The notes: generated from the sequence alone by a model not told the origin. A DNA stretch of 64,000 bases from Symsagittifera roscoffensis (GCF_963678635.1 NC_087065.1:33107679-33171678); one strand, 5' to 3'; counted from the stretch's first letter, positions 34,101 to 47,533 are shown. Translations and numbers: made by a program.

Positions 34101-37100
34101 GGGAACGGTTGAGGGATCCAATCTGGCGGCTCATCGTGGGCAAAAAAGATGGTTGTAATGATAACAGAATTTTGTGGTATGTGGTTGTTCTACAGTCTTT
34201 TCATATATTTTGTCATTTTTTGGCTGGTGGAGTTCTATGTGAGATACTGGGCTTTGTGAGTAGGTATGACTTGGAGAGATGTGCTCTACTAATGTATTTC
34301 TATAATTTTATGATTCTAAAGATAAAAGATGACTTTTATGTATATTATGTGTTTGTGGTGGTGCCGCTGGTGTTGAGGCTGCATTGTCTTGTGAAGTATC
34401 ATATGCGTTTGGTGTGGTTGATAGTTTTTAATTGTCTTCGCTGATTGGAGCGTCGAGAAAGTTTAATAATTGAAATTGAAAATATTCCCAAAAATCCTGC
34501 AATTAGCTTACGTGCTACACTTGCTTGCTTATTATCATTGTGAATGTATCGCAAATGCGCTATAGATTCCTTTCAAGATAGAGAAGAAAAATCCAAAAAA
34601 AACATGGCGTTTAATATAGTTAACTTTTTTATTATGTAGACGGGCCATCCTAGAAAAGCGGGAAGTTCATTTTTTAGGTTGACAAAAACTAAAAGAATTT
34701 TTATATGATATAATTTGTGGACGCCAATTTTCACCGTTGAGATATATTTAGTCCTTTATATCTTTAAAACATCCGCTGTTATCTTGGGCGTAGATGTCCT
34801 AGAAGCCTGCTGTTTCAGCGAGTATTCTTAAGTTTTGATCTATTGGCTGTCTTTGTATCGTATCCATTTTAGTGAGGAGTTCTTGAAGTTTTTGTATTCG
34901 AATGTGATGTTGTATATCTGATCTTGAGTATATACCTATCGATTATAAGTCTATATTGAGGTAACGAGCAACTGCTCTCATACTTTCTGGTGAAAACTTC
35001 TTTAAGTGTGGCATGAGAGCAGGGTGTATAGTTGAAAGAAAAAATTTATCTTCTTTTGGATTTAGCTGTACTACATTGTGGCTATTTTCAGATCCACATG
35101 GGACAGTTGTATTTCAAAATTATGTGCGTCTTGAAAGTGTATCAACAAATATACTTTATTTTTGTAGAATAAGGGGATTCTTTTATAGCATCGTTTATCT
35201 TCAAAAACTTATAATGATAATGCTTTACATGTATAGTACCAGAGAATGTTTCTTTCATAGTCAATCAAATTTGATCTATTACTTGCAAGAAAGTATCCTG
35301 CATATGGTAATTACAATACTGCTAATGCAAGTGGTTGTAATATTTGTGTACGTTCGAGATTGCATGAGTGATGAAGTGTTTCTAATTTGGATAAGGACAT
35401 TTCTTGAAAAATTCTACCTATTAGGTAGTCTCGTTTCATATCTAGGTGTATATCATAGTAGGTTGCACAAAAATGTGTATTATTCACTTGTGAAAATTCT
35501 TGTAAACGCGCGCTATCTTTCTCTTGTGGGAGAAGTTTTCCACCAGGGTTTCCTGTGTTTTTCAAAAACGTTACCGGGATATAAGAATTTTCAAAGTTGT
35601 GGTTTTAGTTCGGGTGATTTGTGTGTATATTTAATTTCCTGTTTCCATGTCAAAAACTTTTTCGTATTTGATAAGAATTTCTGAATATTGGGTCTTGAAA
35701 AGTGGTATTTTATAGCTATAAGCGACTTCTGTACAAGCTTCTTAAGGGTAAATTTGAAGATGTGTTAATTTGCTTTCAATACTGCCGATATGATTATGAT
35801 CTTGTTATTATTGGTGAAATTTAATCACTTTTGCGTGGATTTTAGCAACTTGAAAAGTGGTACACATTTCCTCAGGGAGCCAAACTATAGTTGATTGTAT
35901 TCGTGTAGTAGGATCGCGATATCTTTGGTCATTTTTACAAGGTAAGCGTACTCCTCGATGCAATATAGTATCATCTTTTAAGTCACGTGTTAATTGTACC
36001 TTTTCTAAGTAAATTTTCTAATCAAAAAACATAATTATATGGTATCCTTTATTTTTTTGTGTCTGCTTTTCAACTAGAGGGATTATTAATTCCGTTGTGT
36101 GGTATCCAATTTTCATCATGTAGACCATAAATCAAACGTCTTTGTGCGCCGTGTAAGGGGTATTTAGCCTCTAGTTTAATATGACTTGGGTATCTTTTGA
36201 GGTCTGCTTAATGTGCAGAGTCTGGGAAGACTTGAAAGTTTACTATTTTGCAATTTGATCCGTTTTTTGTTGTTAATTTTAATCATCTTTGATCGTTTTT
36301 GCAATATTCGGGGTTCAGATGCAAATTTTTGTTTCAATTTTACTTTGATAAAAAGAATCGTGATCGAGTCTATTTTTGTTTCCATTTGAAATTTGTGAGC
36401 AATGTACTTTTTTCTTTGAAAATGTTGCTGTGATTTTATATCCTATTAAAGTTGTAGCCAGTGCCTTTGAATAAAGCATTGCTATTATATTTGTTGATTC
36501 TATGTCCTGTGGCTTAGAGTCACATTGTGTTACCTGATATTGCGTACTTGTGTATTTTATTGTTGATTTTCTTCACAATCATAATTTGTAACTAGAAAGT
36601 CTTGTGGTCCTGTTTGGGGGAAGGATTTTGATGAGGTAGAGGTTTTAAAAGAACATGTTTTAAAGACCTGTCAGGAGGGGAGAGGATTTCAAGGAAAGAA
36701 CTGTTAAAAGATGCATATATAAGATAGTCCTTAATATGGGTTGTAGAATGTTATGTATCCAAGTTTCTTCTTTGATTATCTATCGTATTTTTAGATAAAT
36801 TATGTTTTTCTGATTGGAGGAGGTATAGATTGAGCTGTTAGATTTGGTGGAGCTAAAGATAGTGGATGATGAAATGAATTATTTAGTTTTAATGTCATTT
36901 TAAATTTAAGTGCTAAATTATCTTGAGTACGAGTCCTAATATTATGTTCTTGTAAGCCTTTGTGCAAGTCGTGTCTATATTGTAATCGGTTTAGTGCCCA
37001 ATTATGTAGTCTAATAATGTCAAGATGTTGACCAAATAGGGGAGGAGTGCTACGAATGTATTCCAATGTAATCGTACAGCTATATTAGTGGCTAAAATTT

Positions 37101-37960
37101 CACAATGTCGATCGTCTAACTTTATAGGGAAATTTAAGGGATAAGTAGTGGTTGGAATTTGACTTGATGTTGAAGGGGTTGATGGTTTTTGGTAGTGACA
37201 GGGAGTTGTCGGATGATATATCTATAAGGTCGTTTACTAAGTTTGGTTCGCCTTGAGTGATTACTTGTGTGATCCAATGTGGAAGATGTTGTATTGAAGT
37301 GGGGGGGGGGGTTAAAGGGGTTTTCACGAACTTGTTCGGAAGTTGGCGTTGATCCTAAGTATTTCAATGGGATGTTTAAGGTGTTTTGTTGTGAAATTGT
37401 TTGTAAGGATGGGGGAGTACTTCGAGTTGTATTATTATAGAGGTCTAAAGGGTTTGAAGACAGCGATGAAGATACATTGAAATGAACTCTGGGTGTTGTA
37501 AAGTTTCTATTCCTTCGGGGATGGATAATTTGTCTTTCTATTGTAGATGTTTGATTTTGGTTTTGGCTTGCATTCTAGTTCGATTACGGTCTTGTTGGAA
37601 GGATAGACGTTATATGTTGGTTCGTATTGTGGTTTGTTTAAAGGTACGTGGCGGATTGCTGGTATCAATGGTTCAGATAGTGATGCAGGTCCTTCTTCGA
37701 TTGTATGGGAATTTTCTTGAAAAGTAATGCGTGTAGATGATAGAGATTGATTTGTTTGGCAAGATGTTGGTGTCGTTGGGGGTCTTGTGATGTCGTGGTC
37801 GGTGAGCGTTGTTGGGTTGGTTGTTCATTAGCTATTTTGAAATATTTTGATTATCTCTCTTTTATCAATTAAAACTATGTTGTTTATAGTATTCTTCTAT
37901 TAAAATGATTAAGAGGGTTGTGGCTAGTGCAAAAGTGATTATTGCTTCTTTTATACAATT
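31189..37960 (-). other. Long 3' region of retrotransposon 2, unassigned coding remnants
   Basis: 6.8 kb after integrase and the duplicated block. The minus strand has broken, low-complexity coding remnants: a Pro/Ser/Thr-rich stretch (about 37900-37400), a patch spanning 37327-36800 with an ILATNIAVRLHW stretch and ALNRLQYRHDLHKGLQEH, a hydrophilic patch near 35060-34800 (KKFSPESMRAVARYLNI), a hydrophobic segment near 34600, and a Pro-rich frame at 34143-33745. This is where an env gene would lie, but no signal peptide, furin site or fusion peptide could be confirmed. The plus-strand frames here are shadows. Confidence 0.35.
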
Positions 37961-38829
37961 ACAAGTTTTCAAAATTAGGGAAGCTAAGAAGGTGAGAAAA
38001 CTTACGAAAAAAAGAAAGATGTCTTTCTTATTAAATAAATGTCTTAACCTTTAAGTAGTTGTTGAAGTTTCGCACCTGAGGAGGTTGTCAACGACTTTTG
38101 AGAAGATACAGTAGGCTTTTATGAGGGAATGGAAGATTACAAAGGAGCTGCAAAAATTTTAAAAAAGGAGAAATGCTATTTTCAAGGTATCTATGATGAA
38201 AAAAAAACAAAGTTGGAAAAGTTTTGCAAATAATGAATCACAAGACTTGAAATGATTATTTTAAAATGTTGAACTGGCCGAGACAGAAGCACTTCAGAGT
38301 TGATTTGGTTCGTCAAATTATTTTTTACTTTTTGGGTTGAAAATCGATTGTGGTCGCATTGTTTATTGATTTTTGATAAGTGGGTTGGATATGGGCAATT
38401 TTTGATGAAGAAAAGTCTAAAAGTCTAGGAAAAAGCTTGCTAGTTTTGTTTTTATTTATTGAATGGTTATGGGTTTGTTAAATTGTATTGACTTCAGGCT
38501 AAATGATCAGGCCGGATTTTTTCTTTAGGCTTATTCGATCTTTTTCCTTGGGATGTTGTGGGGTACAAGTTGAGACAAAATTGTTGATTTTTGTTCAGAG
38601 TGATAGATGAGGGTTGTAAAATTTGTGTTTTGTTTATTTAGGTTGTCAAATATGAAAATTGCAAATATGAGCTTATTGCTTAGTTTTGACCTTTAGGTCT
38701 TTTAGTTACAGTTTCATATCTTTTTGAAGCTACCAATTTGTTGGCTAGTGAAGTGGTGTCAAAAGAATGTTTCGAAATAGTTTGCTCAATGAATTATTGA
38801 TAAAAAAATTGATATAGTTTAAAATGACC
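37961..38829 (-). repeat. Internal direct duplication of retrotransposon 2, copy A (after integrase)
   Basis: Aligns collinearly, in the same orientation, with 43721-44557. Shared strings include GAATGGAAGATTACAAAG, TTCGTCAAATTATTTTTTAC, GATAAGTGGGTTGGATATGG and GAAGCTACCAATTTGT. This copy is about 30 bp longer owing to small indels. Confidence 0.9.
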
Positions 38830-39106
38830 TCAACTTTCTTTTATATTTTAATTTGTGGAATGAAAATTTTAAAAATTTTTCGTGGTTGAATTCGGAGTCG
38901 GGATGATTTACGTTGTTGTGATTTTTCTTTGTTTCTTGTGGTAAAATGTTTTCTTCCAGTTTGCGATCTAGTCTTCGTTTTTTAGGTAGTTGCTTCTGGT
39001 TAATAATTGTAGCATCTTGTGGAGTGGTTTCAGTTATTTGTTTTTCATTTGCTTTTGTCAAAATTGATGACTGATTTAAATGTTGATTTTCTTCTTGGTT
39101 CTTCAT
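38819..39106 (-). pseudogene. Basic C-terminal tail of retrotransposon 2 integrase
   Basis: A 95-codon frame rich in Lys, Asn, Gln and Glu directly downstream of the integrase pieces on the same strand. It has a basic cluster PKKRRLDRKLEE, which could serve as a nuclear localisation signal. It is probably the C-terminal end of the Pol polyprotein. Placement is by position; there is no domain. Confidence 0.4.
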
Positions 39107-39499
39107 ATCTGAGCGTTTTTGTACAATTTCTATTCTGTAAAGCAGTATAATTGTTTTAGTTCGCGAAAGGCGTATTCCTTTTAGTAATATGGCAAAAAAT
39201 TGTTTCTGAGATGAATTAATTCTTTTTTGTTAGAATCAATAAGTAGATATATGTAACGTCAGTGGGTTTGTCAATAATTTGGTACTGTCCTTCTCTAATA
39301 GGTTTAAAGTTTTTAGAGGTTCCGTTTTAAATTGTAAACTTTGCAATTAAAACCTAGGTTCCAATTTTTAAATCTGTGGCTGGTGTGAAACGAGAATTTA
39401 TTTTTGATTGAATATTTTATCTTTGTAATAGCTCCTCAGCTATTCTTGATAAAATTTGTTCTGATTTTTTTAAATCTCGCTTTCGAATCCATTCAGATG

Positions 39500-40380
39500 C
39501 GTTCCAGTGGATCATTTTAATATTTGTGGATGAAGAAAATGATCTTCGTCGTAGGTATGAAATTGTAAATCATAACAAATTGAATCTTTCAGTAGGTTTG
39601 CAATAACCTTGTATATTATTTGAAGAGTTTTCTGTGAACATTATTTTTGTCCGTGGCTTTTGATTGAAAACCATTTCTTATTGTGATAGTCCTAGGGCTG
39701 TTGTTATTTGTGAATTATAAGCTAATGGAAATAGTTTTTCGTCAGTTGACCACTCAGTGTTTTTACTATCATGTTCATTTATGATACATCTAAGATATTC
39801 TTGTAGGGAACGGTTCATACCTTCAACTTAACCATTAGTCCATGGGGATTGAGATGTTCGGGGTTTATGCTTAATATCATAAAGATGGCATAATGTGATG
39901 GTTTCATTATTTATGAATTCAGTGCCATTGTCTGTAACAAGGATTTTGTGTTAACAAAATTTGGCTATCCAATGTTCGTAGAGTGTTGTATATGCACAAT
40001 AAGCATTACAATGAGGCACTGGGTTAAGTGCTACGTAGTAGGTAAATGCATCAACTATTACCATTATGTTTGAATATCCTTTTGAGGAGGGCGATTTAGG
40101 GCCTTTTGCGTCAAGAGATGTTCTGTGGTTGAAATATAAGCTCTGTCCTTTAAAGTCTTGTTTTCTGCAGCCAATTGTTTTAGGTGTGGATACGGTTTGG
40201 CAAGTTGACTTGTTTTGCAGTCATTAATAAAACTTTCATCCAAATTAGTGCATTTGGAAAGTGGAAATTTTGAATAAAGGTTGAAAATGTTTTTTCCGAT
40301 CCTACCGGTCTTTTTATTTGGAGCATAGGAGATGTCAAATGCTAGAAGTATCATACTATCATGCTCAATGGTAGACAGGG
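39500..40380 (-). pseudogene. Retrotransposon 2 integrase
   Basis: Catalytic D,D,E all visible on the minus strand: D in VIVDAFTYY (about 40055), D in LVTDNGTEF (about 39935) and E in VEGMNRSLQEY (about 39825). The frame 40354-40064 supplies the zinc-binding approach (DESFINDCKTSQLAKPYPHL). A stop replaces the last residue of WTNGL just before the catalytic Glu, and another lies just before LVTDNG. Sequence down to about 39500 continues as the integrase C-terminal region. A complete enzyme would insert the cDNA; this copy cannot. Confidence 0.8.
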
Positions 40381-41034
40381 TACTTTTGTTTCTGGATTTT
40401 GATCTTCCAAAAGATTATTATTTTCATTTATTGTTGTGTTACTGGATTTTCTGAAGTATCTAAGGTGTGTTTTATTTCCTGCAATTGTCATTTCTGCTTT
40501 CATAGGTTTTGTTTTATACTTATGCCAGTTTTTAAGTTGTTTAAATACAGGGTGAAGGTTTTGGTATTTTTGTAATAATTCAAGTGTTAAGTTTTCTGTA
40601 GCTGGTAGAAAAATGTTTTGAATTTCGGTTTTTGAGAGAGGTTTATTATCTAAGGGATCTTGTAAATAAAAAATTTTGTTTATTTTGTTTTTCGAAATTA
40701 TATCTGGGGGTCTTAGTAAATTTATACTACCAGTTAACTTTTCTGTTTCTATTAGAGGGAATAGGTTTGCTTATATACTTTTTGTGTAGGTAACTTGTGT
40801 TGTGTGTTGTGTGTTGTTTTTGATCCATGATGATTATGGTATTGGTTTAAAGATAGACTTTCCTCATAGACCTACTTCGTAATGGTTATCTTGGCAAACA
40901 AGGTATAATGGAAGGTGTTGTAAATTATTTATCTGCGTGTTCTCGACATCGGTTTTCATTGCATATTTGCATTCCAATCGTGGTGATGTTTTGTCGTTTG
41001 CAAGGACAAATTATATATTTCGTGGTATTTCTAC

Positions 41035-41583
41035 GGTTGTTTGTTTGTTATTAGTTCAGTTGGTGTGTTTTGGCTAAGTTTGTCTGGTATTACAAGATTT
41101 TTTCCTGCGTTCCAAACTATAAGAAAGTTTGGAAGTTTCATTAAGATAAATTGAAATCTTTAAAATCTATGGTTTGGGTTTGACTTTTGTATAAATAGGA
41201 AAATTATAGTTTTATGATCTCTAAATAAAACTGTAGGGTTTTTCGATCCAAGGACATTCTCTCATAAGTGTAGAGAGTCCAAATCCGGCTTGTGTAAATA
41301 GTCTTGAACTTGCTGAGATGAGGTATATTTTGCTTAAGTTTTTTTGTGATTGTAATAGTGCGGCGCCCATTCCAAATTTTGAAGCGTCACAAATAGAATA
41401 AAATGGTTGATCTGGATATGGGATCGTGTTTGAAGTGGGTTCTGAGAGAAAAACGTTTAATTCATAAACATTTTTGGTGTTCCAATCTGTCCATTCAAAA
41501 TTATTTTGCTGTCTAAGAATAATGTAAAACGGTCTTAGACATAATTGCAATTTATAGACATATTTGCTTAAAAAGTTTAACAT
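41035..41583 (-). pseudogene. Retrotransposon 2 RNase H
   Basis: The frame 41583-41221 covers the RT connection and the first RNase H half (YSICDASKFGMGAALLQSQ with catalytic D; STLMREC with catalytic E). After a frameshift near 41225, the RDHKTIIFLFIQKSNPNHRF segment and a GKNLVIPDKLSQ segment give the last half. The order and motifs are those of the vertebrate/invertebrate Ty3/gypsy RNase H with a DHKP-like box. Confidence 0.8.
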
Positions 41584-41589
41584 TCCGTG

Positions 41590-42370
41590 AAATTCTTGGA
41601 TTTTCTTTTAGTTTGATGGAGGTTGAAGTTTCAAAATAGCATCTATTTGCGATTTTAATGGAGTGATTGTGTTTCCTTTAATAATAAGCCCAAGGAATTT
41701 AACACGGTTGAGAAAGAAAAGTGAATTATCTGGGGCTGCTTTCAAGTTTTCTTTAATTAGGATCTGATGGTATTGATCTAATTTTCTAAGCATTTCGTGT
41801 TTTGTTTGTGATTGAATAAAAACGTCGTCTATATATGTGATAACACTTTTACTAAGAATGAGTGGTCATAAATTTTTGCTCTTAAAGGCTGAAAAAGCTG
41901 CTGGTCCTATGGAAATTTCATAGAGTATTCTATTAAATTCGTATAGTTGGTTTCCAATAACGAATTGTGTTCGGCGTCGTAATTGTTCATCTAGTGGCAT
42001 TTGATTATATGCGCTGTTCATATCAGCTGTTGTTTAATATTTTCCATTTGTTTTAGTGAATATTACCTGATTTGGTTTTATGGGCCAATCACATTTAGAT
42101 TCATCAATTAGTGAATTGAGATATCTTGTGTCTAAAACAATTTTCAGTGGTTCGCCTTTAGCGAGAATGATTACAGGATTTTATAAAGTGTTTCCTTCAT
42201 TTGTTCTTCTTTATTTAATGGTAATATAGTTTCATATTTTTCCAGAATGTCTAATAATCTATTTACTTTGTGTTGTAGGTGAATTGGTACTTTAATTGCT
42301 CGTTGCTTTTTCAATACTGCGTCAGATTTTAGAGGAAGTGTAACGGTGAGCTTATTTTCCCAACATGAAA
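41590..42370 (-). pseudogene. Retrotransposon 2 reverse transcriptase
   Basis: Starts near 42370 with TLPLKSDAVLKKQRAIKVPI, then LDILEKYETILPLN, the palm ADMNSAYNQMPLDEQLRRRT (about 42030), IGPAAFSAF (about 41905) and the catalytic box TYIDDVFIQ (about 41840-41815, intact YxDD). It continues in the frame 41793-41608 with VKFLGLIIKGNTITPLKSQI, a Ty3/gypsy hallmark. A few stops and frameshifts separate the pieces. This is the best-preserved catalytic segment of the element. Confidence 0.85.
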
Positions 42371-43309
42371 TTTAGATGGTAGCATAAACCATGGGCTATT
42401 TTAGTAATAATTCTGCTAATTGATCAAACTCTTGTTGATTAATTTGAGAATGTTGAAAACTGAGCATTGTGATCAATTTTTGTTGTTTGCATGATTGTTT
42501 CAAAATTTGAAATGTTGGTTTAAAAGAAAGGGTTTTTGTGAAATAGTCTATATTTCGTTTAGAGTCTTTTGTTAAATTGCTAATTGATCATTCTTCATTA
42601 GAAATTGTTTATTAACAAATGTCTAGTAGTTTTAGAATATTATTTACTCTAAATGCTTTTTTCTGTTGGGTAGATTTTTGCATTTGTTTCGCAATATCCT
42701 AGAAGTCCTAGGAGTAATGTGGTTTTGTATGGTGAATTGTTGTATATGTGTGAAGAGACTTTTTCTGAACTGGTCTCTTTTGTATATTTAATGAATGAGA
42801 TTGTTACTCCAAAAAACTTATGGATTGGTTTAAATTCAAGGTCTGACAACAAAAATATTGTTTATTTTGCTGAGCATTTTATTGATGTACTTGATTTATA
42901 GAGAACTTGTATACATCTGCTGATAAGTTTTAGGTGTTTGCGTTGTTGTTTGTATAAAGGATAAAATTTTGAGAAAAATGGGGGTTGTTTATTAAGCCTT
43001 TGAAAGAATGTTTGAGATGTTTTTATTTATTCTTGTATATTTGTTGCTTAAATGCAATTTGCTATTCAAAAACATTAACTGTGGTGATTTATTTGGTATT
43101 AAACGGCATTCCAACGGGATTTTGTTTTAAAGCTGTGATATGGAGTATTTGTTTAAAAAGTTTGTTTTGTTTCACTGTTCGGGTTGGAACAAGATATAAC
43201 TGGAATTTTCCATAATTTGTAAGGCTCGATCCTTGTGCTGTGGCTAATTTGCTTGAAGTTTTTGAAGGTATTATTTGTTTAGGTATTGATTTTGATTTTG
43301 ATTTTATTC

Positions 43310-43987
43310 CATGTAGGGATGATTATTTTATTTTTTTCTGCTCCTGAATCAATAAAAAAAATCAATTTCAAGGTCTGGTGATTGAAAATTTTTACTTTTT
43401 AGACTTTCTAAAAGGAGTGGAATTGTCCAATGTTTTTCGTTTGGTAGTTGTATACGAGTTCTGGTGTTTTGATATATAGTGTTTTTATTTGAATTATTTT
43501 CAACAAAATGTGGAGTATGATTTTTTGTGTATTGATTGTTATTTGGTTCTTCGGGATTTGACTTGTTAACATTGTTTTGGTAATAACTCGAATCAACTCG
43601 TGTTTCGTGTTCGTTTTCAATTTGAAGCATGTTGATTAAAAGCATATTTTTCGAGTCGCTTTCGTGATCTATGGTTTCACAATGTATGTGACTTAATTGC
43701 AATTCTGAGCTTTTCGTATTACAAATTGTCAAAATAAGGGAAGCTATGAAGGTGAGAAAAATTACGAAAAGAAGAAAGATGTTCTCTTTATTGATTAAAT
43801 GTCTTAACCTTGAATTTTTTGTTGAAGTTTCGTACCTGAGGAGGTGTTCAACGACATTTGAGAAGTCACAATAGACTTTTATGAGGGAATGGAAGATTAC
43901 AAAGAAGTTACAAAAATTATAAAAAGGAGAAATGCTATTTCTAAGGTATCTATGATGAAAAAATTCAAAATTGGAAAAATCTTGCAA
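43310..43987 (-). pseudogene. Membrane-segment ORF running into an aspartic protease, retrotransposon 2
   Basis: A continuous 212-codon frame. Residues about 1-95 come from the duplicated block and include a strongly hydrophobic, probably membrane-spanning stretch (IFLLFVIFLTFIASLILTI). Then follows a His/Glu/Asn-rich linker and a Pro/Leu patch (HWTIPLLLESLKS) ending EIDFFY. Immediately after the frame break the minus strand reads FIDSGAE-type residues (about 43355-43320), the aspartic protease signature D-S-G-A. So the ORF leads into the protease. The membrane segment upstream of protease is unusual and may come from the duplication. Confidence 0.55.
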
Positions 43988-44557
43988 AAAACAAAAGTTT
44001 TGAAATAATTATTTTAAAATCTTGGACTGGTCGAGACAGAAATATTTGATTTGGTTCGTCAAATTATTTTTTACTTTTCGAGTTAAAAGTCGATTGTGGT
44101 CGGATTGTTTATTGATTTTTGATAAGTGGGTTGGATATGGGCATTTTTTGGTGAAGAAAAGCCTAAAAATCTAGGAATAAGCTTGCTATTTTTTTTCTGA
44201 ATGGCTAGGGGTTTGTAAATTGTATTGACTTCAGGCTAATTGACCAGGCCGGGTTTTGTCTTTAGGCTGATTCGATTTTTTTCCTTGAGAGAAATGTGGG
44301 GTACAAGTTGTGACAAAATTGTTGATTTTGTACAGAGTGATAGGGGATGGTTGTAAAATTTGTGTTATGTTTATTTAGGTTGTCAAATATGAGCTTATTG
44401 CTTATTTTTGACCTGTAGGTCTTTTAGTTACATTTTCATATCTATTTGAAGCTACCAATTTGTCGGCTAGTGAATTGGTGTCAAAAGGGTGCGATGTTTC
44501 AAAATAGTTTGCTCAATGAATTATTGATAAATAAAATGATATAATTCAAAATGATCT
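43721..44557 (-). repeat. Internal direct duplication of retrotransposon 2, copy B (before protease)
   Basis: Collinear with 37961-38829 over its full length, with scattered substitutions and small deletions. It lies between the gag-side ORFs and the protease, whereas copy A lies after integrase. The unit contains the start of the 43987-43349 frame. Confidence 0.9.
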
Positions 44558-47533
44558 GAGTTTAATGAGAGTAATGAGCGCCATCAAGTGAGGTTTGGAT
44601 TAAAGCTGTACGTCTATGTAGCCAATTATCATGAAGTGGTGTATTTATTGGTTCAGGTCCTATTTTTAAAATTAAATTAGCTGTGACTGCATTTAAATAG
44701 TCTTCGACTGAGTTTTCAGGGTATGTTCCTGTGATAACCATTAGTGTTTTTTTGAAGATATAGATGATCCACCCATAAGGTATGGATTCATAGTCATTTG
44801 GAGTGATTCTTTGGTTTTTGAGAAAAATTTGTATGTTGAGTCTTTTTGATTTCACGATGTTGTAGATAATAGGGTAATGGGATTTCTTTTTGCATTTGAT
44901 TTGGTTGGTAAATTTATGTGGTCATAGGAATTTGTGCTTGGAAATTGTTATTGAATGATAATGATTTTTTTCTTGGAGGAAAAGGTTGTCTTGATTGTTG
45001 TGTTTGTTCACTTCGTCTATAAGTTTAAAAAATGTCTGGTTGATAAACAGGGTCTGGTTGATCAAAATTCCAACTATTGTTTGATGGAATATTATAAAAA
45101 CGTTTTTGGTTTTGGTTAATATAGTCTTATTCTTCTGAATAGTGCTGTTGATTTCTCGAGAGTTGTTTATGTTTTTTTTTGCTGAAAAATTGGAAACTTT
45201 TTGCTATGAACTGTTGTAGCTCGTTGTTGACCAACAAAAAAAACTGAGTGGGCGCGTGTTGTGGTATCTGTTGGTTTCAACAGTGTTCTTGTGGCTGATT
45301 TTTATTGTTGATATAGGAAAGTTTTGTTATCTGTTTTTTTTTGTAAGAGAAAATCGTAATTTTGATCTGAAAATTTATTTCTCTTTGAAGGTTTTTGTTT
45401 ATTTGCTTGTCGTGGTTTTGTTATCGGTCTATATGTTTGATAAGCGATTTGTGATTATTTTGGAACAACAGATGGTCTTACTGTTGTTTGGATAGTTGCC
45501 TGTGGGAATGGAGTTTTTTTATTATGTGACGTAGTGAGTGTAGGATGGATCGGAGAAATGCTTTGTTGTGTTGATGTAGGCATTGTTTCAACTACTTCCT
45601 CGTTGATAAAATGTGATGGGATTTGAATATCTTTTGGTGTAAGATTTTCTGTTCTATTAAGGGTTTATGGTGCGTTAATGAATGTGGAATGTAAACTATT
45701 ATTTTCTATTTTTTCAGTGAACATTGCGTTATACTCTAAAGGTGTTGCATCAAAGGTAAGTGGAATAACTCTAACTTAATCTTTGTGTACAGAAAGAGTC
45801 GTAACTGCTGCACTTGATATATCGGTTGTAATATTGATGAATGAGGGATGAGATCATTCAGGCTCCCAAACATAATCTGTTTGGTCGTCTAGTATGGTTT
45901 CATCGTTTGAATTTAGTGGTCAAAATATTTTCTTGATGTTGAAATGAAATCTATATTCTGAACAAAATAATCAGTTATAAACCATGCTAAAATCGTTGTA
46001 AGTCACATTTCACATATTGTGACATGTCAGTATTGAAAAATCATAAATTTCTTGTCTTATAGTTGAGTGTCGGAATGTTTGCGGTAGTGAATGATTTTGT
46101 GTTTCTTTTAAATTTAATAAGATACATAACCAAAAATAATAGAGCAAAGATCTTTTGAAAGATTGATTTTGCTCTTTGTGAATTTTGATGTTGTATATTT
46201 TTTATGTATTCTGTAAATACTTTTGAAATTTCTATATCTATGTCGTCTGTTTGTATTTGGTGTGATTTTTGGTTTGGTTTTGGTGGTATGATCTCAATTG
46301 TGAATAGTGAATATTCCGTAGTATGAGGTAAAATTACATATGCTTTTAATATAGTGATCAATAATTTGCCTTTCTCTTCTTATTTCGGAAAATTTCTGTT
46401 TGCTTGGGCTATTTTTTTTTTCGAATAAATTAAGTTGTGACAAAATTTTAGCTGTCCTCGAGCGCGATCACTTTGTGGATGGTATTGAATCATCATCAAA
46501 TTTTGTCGTTTTCGATCATTGTCTGTATCTAGAACTGTTAATGTGTAATTTTCAATGTGTCTTATTGGCTGATTCTTTAATTTTGTCTTTGCTTTTAATT
46601 GATGATGGTGATGTAGATTTTGAGTCAGAAAAATATTTTTGTTGATCTATTGAATTATTTTTATCTATGGAATCTTTTAGATTCTGAAGTTCTTGTTCTG
46701 TTGTTATTTTTGTTTCTGAAACTGCGTTACATGTTTTTGAATAACTTTTTTTTATAATTAGTTTTTGTTTTGCTATTATTGTCTTTTTTTGTGTTTGTCT
46801 TTTTGATCTGATATATCCTATTGTTTGTCTGTTTGGTGTGATTACAGGATCGTATCTTTCGTTTCTAATTAAACAATTGTGTATTATAATTGTTTGTTTA
46901 CTGCCTAATTTATATCTTGACAAAAGTTCTAGGATGATGAATGCAATACTCGGAGGTTAGAGTTTTTATCTCTTAAACTGTTAGTTTTTACGGTTATAGT
47001 GAGGTTATCTTATCTTGGGCTTGTATTGTCGTGGTTGACGGGTTAGAAAAAGAGTATATCAAATCTTTTGAGTATGATTTTTTTTTATTTTTACTTTCTC
47101 GTGACTAGGTTTTAATATATGATTGGCTTACTTAAACTTATTTATTGGTTTAATTTGAGATCAAGGGTTGGAGAATAGTAAGTCAATCTACAAGCTTCAG
47201 CTATATTTAGAACACAAGTAGATTGTTAGGTACTATTTTAGAACTTTTAGAAATATTTTTAAGGTTTTAGCCTGGGTCATCTAAGAAGAAAGGTTCAAGT
47301 GAAGGATGAGTAACCGAAGTTCTCCACTGTTTATCCTAATTAAAATGGTTAGTTTTTTTTTAATTTGCGTCTTTTATAAGTTATGTCAATATTTTAAATT
47401 AAGTTAAAGATGCAAGGGAAGCTTTGATGATCTGTTTTTGAGGTGAAACGTGTTTTATTAAAAAGCAAACACAAGCCTTGATAAATTTGGAATTTGTGGA
47501 TGGATAACAAAGAGAAGTAATGAATCATCAAAA

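Noticed and set aside
35013-35684. A 223-codon plus-strand open frame, the longest in the 31-37 kb region, hydrophobic
   Set aside because: It lies opposite the minus-strand retroelement coding direction. Its hydrophobicity comes from T-rich sequence, and no family feature is visible.
43349-43987. Calling the membrane-segment ORF an env gene
   Set aside because: It runs straight into an aspartic protease signature upstream of RT, which is not an env position.
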